Source of the DNA: Azohydromonas aeria
GTDB lineage: Bacteria > Pseudomonadota > Gammaproteobacteria > Burkholderiales > Burkholderiaceae_C
Direction: 5' to 3'
NCBI RefSeq assembly: GCF_009760915.1
Contig: NZ_VIDQ01000009.1
Span: 1-64,000, forward strand
Length of the DNA stretch: 64,000 bases
The notes under the pieces are model-generated. The model saw only the letters and a program-made list of their open reading frames with translations, was not told the origin of the DNA and searched no databases. Position 1 is the first letter of the stretch, and every line of letters begins with the position of its first letter. Positions 36,938 to 46,868 of the stretch are shown here, one piece after another. Made by a program: the position numbers and the translations under genes.

Positions 36938-39900
36938 ATGGACATCTCGCGCTACTTCATCGACCGACCGCGCCTGGCCACGGTGCTGTCGCTGTTCATC
37001 TTCCTGGTGGGGCTGCTGGCCATCTTCCAGCTGCCCATCTCCGAGTACCCCGAGGTCGCGCCGCCGCAGGTGGTGGTGCGCGCGCAGTTTCCCGGGGCCA
37101 ACCCGCGCGTCATCTCCGAAACCGTGGCCACGCCGCTGGAGGAACAGATCAGCGGGCTCGAGGGCATGCTCTATTACGAGAGCCAGGCCACCGCCGACGG
37201 CACCATGGTGCTGACGGTGACGTTTCGCATCGGCACCAATCCGGAGGCGGCCGAGACCGCGGTGCAGAACCGCGTCAACCGCGCGCTGCCGCGGCTGCCC
37301 GAGGTCGTGCGCCAGATCGGCGTGACCACCGAGAAGCAGTCGCCCAACCTGACCATGGTCGTGCACATGGTCAGCCCGGACGACAGCCGCGACTCGCTCT
37401 ACCTGCGCAACTACGCGCACCAGCAGGTGCGCGACGAGCTGCTGCGCATTCCCGGCATGGGCACGGTGATCCTGTTCGGCAGCGGCGACTACGCCATGCG
37501 GCTGTGGCTGGACCCGCAGCGCCTGGCCGGGCGCGACCTGACCGCCGGCGACGTGGTCAACGCCGTGCGCGAGCAGAACACGCAGGTGGCCGCCGGCGTG
37601 GTGGGCGCGCCGCCCACGCCGCGCGGCACCGACTTCCAGCTCGCGGTGAACACGCAGGGGCGGCTGGTCAGCGAGCAGGAGTTTGCCGACATCATCGTCC
37701 GCACCGACCCGGCCACCGGCGCCGTGGTGCGTGTGCGCGACGTCGGGCGCGTCGAGATCAGCGCCAACACCTATTCATTGCGCAGCCTGCTCAACAACAA
37801 GGAGGCCGCGGCCATCGGCATCTTCCAGGCGCCGGGCTCGAACGCGCTGGCCATCTCGGACAACGTGCGCACGACCATGGAGCGCTTGAAGCGCGACTTC
37901 CCGCCGGGCATGGACTACGCCATCGTTTACGACCCCACGCGCTTCGTCGCCACCTCGATCTCTAAGGTGGTCGAGACCCTCTTCGAGGCGGTGCTGCTGG
38001 TGGTGCTGGTCGTGGTGCTGTTCCTGCAGACCTGGCGCGCCTCGATCATCCCGCTGCTGGCGGTGCCGGTGTCGGTGGTGGGCACGTTTGCCGCGCTGCT
38101 GGCCATCGGCTACTCCATCAACACGCTCACGCTGTTCGGGCTGGTGCTGGCCATCGGCATCGTGGTGGACGACGCGATCGTGGTGGTCGAGAACGTCGAG
38201 CGCAACCTGGAGAACGGCCTGACGCCGCACGCCGCCACGGTGCAGGCCATGCGCGAGGTCAGCGGCCCGATCGTGGCCATCGCGCTGGTGCTGTGCGCCG
38301 TGTTCATCCCGCTCACCTTCGTGCCCGGACTGTCGGGGCAGTTCTACAAGCAGTTCGCCGCGACGATCGCCATCTCCACGGTGATCTCGGCCTTCAATTC
38401 GCTCACGCTCTCGCCGGCCCTGTCGGCGCTGCTGCTGCGCCCGCACGACGCGCCCAAGGACGCGCTCACGCGCGGCATGGACCGGGTGCTGGGCCGCTTC
38501 TTCCACTGGTTCAACGGCTTCTTCCACCGCCGCAGCGAGGCCTACGGCCGCGGCGTGCGCGGCATCCTGCGGCGCAAGTCGCTGGCGCTGCTGGTGTACG
38601 CGGGGCTGCTGGGGCTCACGGCGCTGGTGTTTACGCGCATTCCCAGCGGCTTCGTGCCGGCGCCGGACAAGCAGTACCTCATCGGCATCGCGCAGCTGCC
38701 CGCGGCAGCCTCGCTGGACCGCACCGACGCCGTGATCCGGCAGATGAGCGACATCGCGCTCAAGGTGCCCGGCATCGTGGACGCGGTGGCGTTCCCGGGC
38801 CTGTCCATCGCCGGCTTCTCCAACGCGCCCAACGAGGGCATCGTCTTCTTCGGGCTGGCCGACTTCGAGAAGCGCAAGTCCGCGGACCTGTCCAAGGACG
38901 CGATCCTGGGCCGCGTCAACGGCGAGCTGCAGCAGATCCAGGGCGCGCGCATGTTCGTGGTGCCGCCGCCGGCGGTGGAGGGCCTGGGCAACGCCGGCGG
39001 CTTCAAGGTGCAGGTGCAGGACCGCTCCGGCCAGGGCGAGCAGGCGCTGTTCGGTGCGGTGTGGGGCACGCTGGGCCAGGTCTACGGCAACCCGAAGTCG
39101 GCGATCGGCACGCCGTTCTCGACCTACGACATCAACGTGCCGCAGCTCTTCGCCAACGTGGACCGCACCAAGGCCAAGCAGATGGGCGTGGCCCTGGGCG
39201 ACATCTACGACACGCTGCAGGTCAGCCTGGGCTCGCTCTACGTCAACGACTTCAACCGCTTCGGCAAGACCTACCAGGTGATCGTGCAGGCCGATGCCCC
39301 CTTCCGCGCCGAGGCCCAGGCCATCACCGCGCTCAAGACCCGCAACGCCGCCGGCGAGATGGTGCCGCTCGGGGCGCTGATGAAGGTGCAAGACACCTTC
39401 GGCCCCACGCGCGTGACGCGCTACAACGGCTTCCCGTCCGCCGACATCAACGGCGCGGCGAACCCGGGCTTCTCCAGCGGCGAGGCCGAGGCCGAGATCG
39501 AGCAGCTGCTGGCGCAACTGCCGCGCGGCATGGGCTACCAGTGGACCGAGCTGTCGCAGCAGGACCGGCTCACGCGCGACGTGGCGCTGCCGGGCACCAG
39601 CCTGCGCATCCCGACGCTGGCGGCGGTGCTGCTGCTGTCGGTGGTGCTGGTGATCCTGGTGCTGGCCGCGCAGTACGAGAGCTGGAGCCTGCCGCTGGCC
39701 ATCGTGCTGATCGTGCCGATGTGCATCCTGGCGGCGCTGGGCGGCGTGTGGCTGTCGAGCTTCCCGCCCTTCGGCCAGGTCGGCGACCTCAACATCTTCA
39801 CGCAGGTGGCGCTGGTGGTGCTGGTGGGGCTGGCGTGCAAGAACGCGATCCTGATCGTCGAGTTCGCCAAGGACCTGGAGGAGCAGGGCCGCCCCATGCT

Positions 39901-40237
39901 CGAAGCCGTGGTCGAGGCCTGTCACCGGCGGCTGCGCCCGATCCTGATGACCTCCATCGCCTTCTGCGCCGGCGTGGTCCCGCTGATCCTGGGCTCCGGC
40001 GCCGGCAGCGAGATGCGCCGTGCCATGGGCATCGCCGTGTTCTCCGGCATGGTGGGCGTGACGCTCTTCGGCATCTTCCTGACGCCGGTGTTCTACGCGC
40101 TGCTGCGCAAGAGCACCGAGAAGCGCCGCGCGCACGCGGCCGAGATGCGCGCCGAGATCGACCGCTGCGCCCATCCCTTCCACCCCGGCGTGGACGACGC
40201 GGACACGCCGCCGGCCGCCAAGGGAGCGCCGCGATGA
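36938..40237 (+). CDS. RND multidrug efflux pump (HAE1 family, MexF-like)
   Basis: 1099 aa. Twelve membrane segments; the proton-relay acidic pair in IGIVVDDAIVVVENVERNL (segment 4), the conserved Lys in LACKNAILIVEFA (segment 10), the N-terminal RP-type start MDISRYFIDRPRLATVL and two large periplasmic loops. Closer to the MexF/BpeF subgroup by eye. The C-terminus extends about 40 residues past most homologues and is His/Asp-containing. It overlaps the outer-membrane gene by four bases. Confidence 0.95.
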   Translation: MDISRYFIDRPRLATVLSLFIFLVGLLAIFQLPISEYPEVAPPQVVVRAQFPGANPRVISETVATPLEEQISGLEGMLYYESQATADGTMVLTVTFRIGTNPEAAETAVQNRVNRALPRLPEVVRQIGVTTEKQSPNLTMVVHMVSPDDSRDSLYLRNYAHQQVRDELLRIPGMGTVILFGSGDYAMRLWLDPQRLAGRDLTAGDVVNAVREQNTQVAAGVVGAPPTPRGTDFQLAVNTQGRLVSEQEFADIIVRTDPATGAVVRVRDVGRVEISANTYSLRSLLNNKEAAAIGIFQAPGSNALAISDNVRTTMERLKRDFPPGMDYAIVYDPTRFVATSISKVVETLFEAVLLVVLVVVLFLQTWRASIIPLLAVPVSVVGTFAALLAIGYSINTLTLFGLVLAIGIVVDDAIVVVENVERNLENGLTPHAATVQAMREVSGPIVAIALVLCAVFIPLTFVPGLSGQFYKQFAATIAISTVISAFNSLTLSPALSALLLRPHDAPKDALTRGMDRVLGRFFHWFNGFFHRRSEAYGRGVRGILRRKSLALLVYAGLLGLTALVFTRIPSGFVPAPDKQYLIGIAQLPAAASLDRTDAVIRQMSDIALKVPGIVDAVAFPGLSIAGFSNAPNEGIVFFGLADFEKRKSADLSKDAILGRVNGELQQIQGARMFVVPPPAVEGLGNAGGFKVQVQDRSGQGEQALFGAVWGTLGQVYGNPKSAIGTPFSTYDINVPQLFANVDRTKAKQMGVALGDIYDTLQVSLGSLYVNDFNRFGKTYQVIVQADAPFRAEAQAITALKTRNAAGEMVPLGALMKVQDTFGPTRVTRYNGFPSADINGAANPGFSSGEAEAEIEQLLAQLPRGMGYQWTELSQQDRLTRDVALPGTSLRIPTLAAVLLLSVVLVILVLAAQYESWSLPLAIVLIVPMCILAALGGVWLSSFPPFGQVGDLNIFTQVALVVLVGLACKNAILIVEFAKDLEEQGRPMLEAVVEACHRRLRPILMTSIAFCAGVVPLILGSGAGSEMRRAMGIAVFSGMVGVTLFGIFLTPVFYALLRKSTEKRRAHAAEMRAEIDRCAHPFHPGVDDADTPPAAKGAPR

Positions 40238-41700
40238 CGCGCGCCGCCCTCCCGCTTGCAGTCCCGGCCCTGGCCCTGGCGCTGCTGCTCGCCGGCTGCG
40301 CCTCGGGTCCGCCCCCGGAATCCGCGCTGCCGCCGCTGCCCGGGACTTTCGCGAACCAGCCCGGTGACGCCGTGCCGGGCGAGCCCGCGGCGACGTTCTG
40401 GCGCGGCTTCCAGGACCCGCAGCTCGACGCGCTGGTCGAGCGCGCGCTGCAGGCCAACTTCGACGTGCGCCTGGCCGTGGCGCGTCTGCGCGAGGCGCGC
40501 GCGCTGGCGCGGCTGGCCGACGCCAACCGCCTGCCGCAGATCGACGCCACGGCCGGCGTGTCCCGGATCCGTGACTTCAACGGCCCCGACAACCAGCTGG
40601 TGTCCGGACAGACCTTCTACGGCGTGGGCCTGGACGTGCGCTGGGAGATCGACCTGTTCGGGCGCCTCTCCGGCGAGCGCCGCGCCGCGCTGGCCACCGT
40701 GCAGGCCGGCGAGGCCGACGCGCAGGCGCTGCGCCTGAGCGTCAGCGCCGAGGTGGCGCGCAACTACTTCGAGCTGCGCGGGCTGCAGGAGCGGCTGCGC
40801 GTGTCGCAAGCGGCGCTGGAGACGCAACAGGCGGTGCTGCGCCTGGTGCAGGCGCGCCAGGACGTGGGCCGCGGCACGGGGCTGGACACCGAGCGCGCCC
40901 GCGCCCTGGTGCAGACCACGGCCGCGGGCGTGCCGGCGCTGGAGACGGCGCTGGTGCGCACGCGGCTGCGGCTGGCCGTGCTGTGCGGCCTGGCGCCCAC
41001 GGCGCTGGACGCGGAGCTGCAGGCGCAGCGCCCACTGCCCGGGCTGGAGGCGGTGGCGCTGGGCGGCATCGGCTCGCCGGAGAGCCTGCTGCGCCGCCGC
41101 CCCGACGTGCGCGCCGCCGAGCTCGACGTGGCCGCCGCCGCGGCGCGCGTGGGCGTGGCGCAGGCGGCCCTCTTTCCGCGCGTGACGCTGGGCGGCACCC
41201 TGGGGCACAACGCCTCGCGCATCGGCGACCTGGGCGACGGCAGCACCTATGTCTACAACCTGGGCGCCTCGCTGCTGTGGACGCTGCTGGACTTCGGCCG
41301 GCTGCGCGCGCAGGTGGCCGCCGCCGACGCGCGCAGCGAGCAGGCGCTGCGCGCCTACGAGGCCACGGTGCTGGGCGCGCTGGAGGAAACCGAGGGCGCG
41401 CTCGCCGGCTACTCGCGCAGCCAGCAGCAGGCGCAACTGCTGTTCGACGCGGCGCGCGCCGCCGAGGCCGCTTCCACCATCGCGCGCGCCCGCTTCGAGG
41501 CCGGCTCGAGCGACTTCCTGGCCGTGCTCGACGCCGAGCGCGAGCAACTGGCCGCGCGCGACCGGCTGGCGCAGTCGCAGGCCGGCGCGGCCACGGCGCT
41601 GGTGGCGGTGTTCAAGGCGCTGGCCGGGGGCTGGGGACCGGGCGACGTGTCGGCGGCTTCGTCCGCGGCCATGCCCGTGCCGGCAACCGCCGCTCGCTAG
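40234..41700 (+). CDS. RND efflux outer-membrane lipoprotein (NodT/OprM family)
   Basis: 488 aa. Signal peptide with lipobox LLLAGC, then two tandem outer-membrane efflux protein repeats (about residues 60-265 and 275-460) with LLRRRPDVRAAELDVAAAAARVGVAQA, a family signature. Forms the trimeric channel-tunnel for the pump. Starts at ATG 40234, overlapping the RND stop (ATGA). The last 20 residues are Ala/Pro-rich. Confidence 0.94.
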   Translation: MTRAALPLAVPALALALLLAGCASGPPPESALPPLPGTFANQPGDAVPGEPAATFWRGFQDPQLDALVERALQANFDVRLAVARLREARALARLADANRLPQIDATAGVSRIRDFNGPDNQLVSGQTFYGVGLDVRWEIDLFGRLSGERRAALATVQAGEADAQALRLSVSAEVARNYFELRGLQERLRVSQAALETQQAVLRLVQARQDVGRGTGLDTERARALVQTTAAGVPALETALVRTRLRLAVLCGLAPTALDAELQAQRPLPGLEAVALGGIGSPESLLRRRPDVRAAELDVAAAAARVGVAQAALFPRVTLGGTLGHNASRIGDLGDGSTYVYNLGASLLWTLLDFGRLRAQVAAADARSEQALRAYEATVLGALEETEGALAGYSRSQQQAQLLFDAARAAEAASTIARARFEAGSSDFLAVLDAEREQLAARDRLAQSQAGAATALVAVFKALAGGWGPGDVSAASSAAMPVPATAAR

Positions 41701-41781
41701 CGGCCACGGCGCCTGGGAGACGACGCCATGGCCCTGCCCCGCGCGTTGCCGGCCAGCAGTGCGGTTGCCGAGCGCACCGGG

Positions 41782-42537
41782 TTACGCCGCCACCGCCTCC
41801 ACCGCCGCATTGAAGCGGTAGCCCGAGCCGCGCTCGGTGACGATCAGGCGCGGGCGGGCCGGGTCGGCCTCGATGCGCCGGCGCAGCCGGCCCACCTGCA
41901 CGTCGATGGCGCGGTCGAAGACCTCGGCATCGTGCAGCCGCGACAGCGCCAGCAGTTGCTCGCGGCCGAGCACGCGCTGCGGCGCGCTCAGGAAGGCGAT
42001 GAGCAGGTTGAGCTCGCCGTTGCGCAGCGCGACCTCCTCGCCCTGCGGATTGGCCAGGCGGCGCCGGCGCAGGTCCAGCTCCCAGCCGGCGAAGCGGTAG
42101 GCGCGCAGCTGCGACACGGCTTCGGCCACGCCCTCGTGCATGCGCGTGCGCCGCAGCAGCGCGCGGATGCGCGCCAGCAGCTCGCGCGGCGAGAAGGGTT
42201 TCGTGAGGTAGTCGTCGGCGCCGAGCTCCAGGCCCATGACGCGGTCGGCCTCGTCGAGCCGGCCGGTGAGGATGATGATCGGGATGCGGGAGCGCTCCTC
42301 GCGCAGCCCGCGCGCGAGTGCCAGCCCGTCCTCGCCGGGCAGGCGCAGGTCCAGCAGCACCAGGTCCACGGCCGAGCGCGCCAGCACTTCGCGCATCTCC
42401 TGGCCGCTGCGCACGGCGCTGACGCGGAAGTCGAAGTCGCCCAGGTAGTGGCTGACGAGCTGGCGCACCGACGGGTCGTCATCGACGGCCAGCACGTGGC
42501 CGGCGATGGCCGTGGGAATGTCCTGCAGGTCCTGCAT
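41782..42537 (-). CDS. OmpR/PhoB-family response regulator
   Basis: 251 aa. Receiver domain (residues 14-125) with the acidic pair in LAVDDDPSVRQL, phosphorylatable Asp in LVLLDLRLPGEDG, Lys in DDYLTKPFSPREL; winged-helix C-terminal domain (about 150-245) with ALRNGELNLLIAFLSAPQRVLGREQL and VGRLRRRIE. It is convergent with the RND operon and divergent from a stand-alone pseudo-receiver. A partner kinase could be the one at 43107. Confidence 0.93.
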   Translation of the reverse strand: MQDLQDIPTAIAGHVLAVDDDPSVRQLVSHYLGDFDFRVSAVRSGQEMREVLARSAVDLVLLDLRLPGEDGLALARGLREERSRIPIIILTGRLDEADRVMGLELGADDYLTKPFSPRELLARIRALLRRTRMHEGVAEAVSQLRAYRFAGWELDLRRRRLANPQGEEVALRNGELNLLIAFLSAPQRVLGREQLLALSRLHDAEVFDRAIDVQVGRLRRRIEADPARPRLIVTERGSGYRFNAAVEAVAA

Positions 42538-42677
42538 GGGTGCGTCCTTCCAGCGCGCGCCGCGACGAGGGCCGACTGTAGCCAGCGCGGCCGCGGCCCG
42601 TCGCCGGACCCGGGACAAGCCCTGATGACGGTGCAGGCGTGTTTCGGGACCTTTCCAATGGACGCAATTCCCGGCCG

Positions 42678-43076
42678 ATGCCACCCATCGTGAACCGTTC
42701 CCTGCGCATCGCCCTGATCGAGAGCGACGACCTGATGCGGGCGCTGGCGCTGCGCTGGCTGGCCGAAGCGGGCCACGAGGTGCGGGCGGTGAGTCCCTGC
42801 GGCGGCGAGGCGATGCCGGGCTTCGACCTGGTGGTGGCCAACGTGCCCAGCCCGCGCGGCGCCGAGGAGCTGCTGTGCCGGCTGCGCTCGCTGTACGCGG
42901 CGCCGGTGCTGCTGGTGTCGGCGCGGCTGCAGCGCGGCCAGTGCTGCTCGGCGACGCTGCCGTGCCAGCTGGGCGTGCGCGCGGTGCTGTCCAAGCCGTT
43001 CACGCGGCGCGAGCTGCTGGCGGCGGTGGCGCGGGCGCTGGCGGCTGCGGACCGCCTCGCCGGCGACGGACGCTGA
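42678..43076 (+). CDS. Stand-alone pseudo-receiver protein
   Basis: 132 aa from ATG 42678; a longer frame from GTG 42639 is possible. Receiver fold: IALIESDDLMRAL supplies the acidic pair, VLSKPFTRRELL supplies the conserved Lys, but the phospho-acceptor position is Asn (DLVVANVPSP, aligned with DLVLLDLRLP of the neighbouring OmpR protein). The protein therefore should not be phosphorylated in the usual way. No output domain. Placed between an OmpR regulator and a kinase, it may titrate or gate that pathway. Confidence 0.75.
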   Translation: MPPIVNRSLRIALIESDDLMRALALRWLAEAGHEVRAVSPCGGEAMPGFDLVVANVPSPRGAEELLCRLRSLYAAPVLLVSARLQRGQCCSATLPCQLGVRAVLSKPFTRRELLAAVARALAAADRLAGDGR

Positions 43077-43106
43077 AACGGGCCGTGGCGCCGGCGCCGC
43101 GCGGCA

Positions 43107-44158
<1,052 letters not shown>

Positions 44159-44162
<4 letters not shown>

Positions 44163-44866
44163 GCCCGCTTCGGAATGTCCAGCCCCCGCACCACCGCCGG
44201 CCGCGAAACGAAACTCTCCAGCACGCGCGTGACCTCCGGGAAGCGCTGGATCTCGACCAGCTCGCCCGCGCCGTAGAAGCCGACCAGGTTGCGCACCCAG
44301 GGGAAGGTTGCGATGTCCACGATCGAGTAGTCGTCGCCCATGATCCAGGCACGGCCCTGCAGGCGCTGGTCGAGCACGCCGAGCAGCCGCTTCGACTCGG
44401 CGACGTAGCGCTGCAGCGGGCGCTTGTCATCGATCTCCTTGCCGGCGAACTTGTGGAAGTAGCCGAGCTGCCCGAACATCGGGCCGATGCCGCTCATCTG
44501 GAACATCAGCCACTGGATGGCTTCAAAGCGCGCGGCGGCGTCGGTGGGCAGCAGCGCGCCGGCCTTGTCGGCGAGGTAGAGCAGGATGGCGCCGGACTCG
44601 AACAGTGCCAGCGGCGCGCCGCCCGGCCCGTTCGGGTCGATGATGGCCGGGATCTTGTTGTTCGGATTGAGCGCCAGGAACTCCGGCGCCATCTGCTCCT
44701 GCCGCTCGAAGCTGACCAAGTGCGGCTCGTAGGGCAGGCCGGTCTCCTCCAGCAGGATCGACACCTTCACGCCGTTGGGCGTGGGCAGCGAGTAGAGCTG
44801 GATGCGGTCCGGGAACCGCGGCGGGCGCTGGCGGGCGATCGGGAAGCGGGACAGGTCGGTGGTCAT
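44159..44866 (-). CDS. Glutathione S-transferase family protein (Nu-class, YfcG-like)
   Basis: 235 aa. Thioredoxin-like N-terminal domain with SLPTPNGVKVSILLEETGLPYE, the glutathione contacts NPNNKIPAI and FESGAILLYLADK, and an all-helical C-terminal domain. The TPNGxK motif is typical of Nu-class/YfcG and YghU proteins, which act as disulfide reductases of glutathione. It is upstream of the kinase in the same operon and divergent from the NAGGN operon. Confidence 0.9.
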
Positions 44867-45042
44867 GGCTGCGGACCGTCAAGCGTGGAAGACGCCCGAA
44901 TTTCTCACGGAAGCGCGCAACCCGCGTTGACCCCGGGCCGGCCCGGGAAGGTTCCCCAAGGCACATGCCTTGCCAGGGCTGTCGCTTCACGGCCGTCCGC
45001 CCGGACGGCTTCGACGACGACCCATGAGCAGGATGTTTTTCA

Positions 45043-46824
45043 ATGTGCGGCATTGCAGGTGAACTTCGCTTCGACGACACGGTCGCCGACGTGCGCGCCG
45101 TGTTGGCGATGACGGAGGCGCAATCGCGCCGCGGCCCGGACAGCGAGGGGGTGTTCGCCATCGGCCCGCGCTGCTTCGGCCACAGGCGGCTGAGCATCAT
45201 GGACCTGAGCCGGCGCGCGCATCAGCCCTTCGTGGACAACGCGCTCGGCCTGGGCGTGGTTTTCAACGGCGCGATCTACAACCACCACGCCCTGCGCGAG
45301 GAGCTCGCGGCGCAGGGCTACGCCTTCTCCTCCACGGGCGACACCGAGGTCATCCTCAAGGCCTGGCATGCCTGGGGGCCGCGCGCGCTGGAGCGCTTCC
45401 ACGGCATGTTCGCCTTCGCGCTGTGGGAGCGCGACAGCGGCATGACGTACCTCGCGCGCGACCGGCTGGGCATCAAGCCGCTGTACTACACGCTCGATGG
45501 AGAGCGGCTGCGCTTCGCCTCCGCGCTGCCGGCGCTGCTGGCCGCGGGCGGCGTCGATACCGGCATCGACCCGGTGGCGCTGCACCACTACCTGAGCTTC
45601 CACGCCGTGGTGCCGGCGCCGCACACCATGCTGCGCGGCGTGCGCAAGCTCCCGCCCGGGCACTGGATGGCAGTGCACCCCGACGGCCGCTGCGAGCAGC
45701 AGCCGTGGTGGCGGCTGGACTTCACACGCACGGCCGAGGACGAGGGCCGCTCTTTCGGCGAGTGGCAGGAGATGGTGCTGCGCGCGCTGCGCCGCGCCGT
45801 GGAGCGGCGCCTGGTGGCCGACGTGCCGGTGGGCGTGCTGCTGTCGGGCGGGCTCGATTCGAGCCTCATCACCGGGCTGCTGGCCGAGGCCGGCACGCGC
45901 GACCTGCGCACCTACTCCATCGGCTTCGAGGCGGTGGACCGCGAGCCCGGCGACGAGTTCAAGTACTCGGACCTCATCGCGCGCCACTACGGCACGGTGC
46001 ACGAGAAGATCCTCGTGCCGGGCCATGAGCTGCTGCGCAGCCTGCCCGACGCCATCGAGGCCATGGCCGAGCCGATGGTCAGCCACGACTGCGTGGCCTT
46101 CTACCTGCTGTCGCAGGCGGTGTCGCGCCACAGCCGCGTGGTGCAAAGCGGCCAGGGGGCCGACGAGGTCTTCGGCGGCTACCACTGGTACCCGCCGCTG
46201 GCGCAACTGCCCGATGCCGACCGCAGCGTGGACGCCTACCGCCAGGTCTTCTTCGACCGCGACCATGCCGAGATGGGCACGCTGCTGCAGCCGCAGTGGG
46301 TCACCGAGGACCACAGCCTGCGCTTCGTCAGCCGGCACTTCGCGCAGCCCGGGGCTGAGAGCGCCATCGACCGCGCGCTGCGCCTGGACACCACGGTCAT
46401 GCTGGTGGACGACCCGGTCAAGCGCGTGGACAACATGACCATGGCCTTCGGGCTGGAGGCGCGGGTGCCCTTCCTCGACCACGAGCTGGTGGAGCTGGCC
46501 GCGCGCATCCCGGCGCGGCACAAGGTGGCCGAGGGCGGCAAGCACGTGCTCAAGGAGGCGGCGCGCGCCGTCATCCCGGCCGCGGTCATCGACCGGCCCA
46601 AGGGCTACTTCCCGGTGCCCGCGCTGAAGTACTTGCGCGGCGACTTCCTGGAGTTCGTGCGCGGCACGCTGGACAGCGAGGCCGCGCGCCGGCGCGGGCT
46701 GTTCCGCCCCGAGGCCCTGGCGCGCATGTTCGAGGCACCGGACAGCCACATCACCCGCCTGGGCGGCTCCAAGCTGTGGCAGGCCGCGCTGCTGGAGGCC
46801 TGGCTGCAAGGCCACGGCCTGTGA
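45043..46824 (+). CDS. asnO: N-acetylglutaminylglutamine amidotransferase (asparagine synthase-like)
   Basis: 593 aa. N-terminal class II glutaminase (Cys2 in MCGIAG; RRGPDSEG), and C-terminal asparagine-synthetase domain with the ATP pyrophosphatase loop LLSGGLDSSLITG (residue 268 on). In the osmoprotectant pathway it amidates the dipeptide made by Ngg. Directly followed by Ngg and an M42 peptidase, which identifies the operon rather than a true asparagine synthetase. Confidence 0.92.
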   Translation: MCGIAGELRFDDTVADVRAVLAMTEAQSRRGPDSEGVFAIGPRCFGHRRLSIMDLSRRAHQPFVDNALGLGVVFNGAIYNHHALREELAAQGYAFSSTGDTEVILKAWHAWGPRALERFHGMFAFALWERDSGMTYLARDRLGIKPLYYTLDGERLRFASALPALLAAGGVDTGIDPVALHHYLSFHAVVPAPHTMLRGVRKLPPGHWMAVHPDGRCEQQPWWRLDFTRTAEDEGRSFGEWQEMVLRALRRAVERRLVADVPVGVLLSGGLDSSLITGLLAEAGTRDLRTYSIGFEAVDREPGDEFKYSDLIARHYGTVHEKILVPGHELLRSLPDAIEAMAEPMVSHDCVAFYLLSQAVSRHSRVVQSGQGADEVFGGYHWYPPLAQLPDADRSVDAYRQVFFDRDHAEMGTLLQPQWVTEDHSLRFVSRHFAQPGAESAIDRALRLDTTVMLVDDPVKRVDNMTMAFGLEARVPFLDHELVELAARIPARHKVAEGGKHVLKEAARAVIPAAVIDRPKGYFPVPALKYLRGDFLEFVRGTLDSEAARRRGLFRPEALARMFEAPDSHITRLGGSKLWQAALLEAWLQGHGL

Positions 46825-46868
46825 CGCCGGCCAACGCTCTCACCAATCAATCCAAAAGGGGAAACACC

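Noticed and set aside
37775-40183. 802-codon open frame antisense to the RND pump
   Set aside because: Low-complexity His/Arg/Gln translation complementary to conserved RND motifs; no start context or homology.
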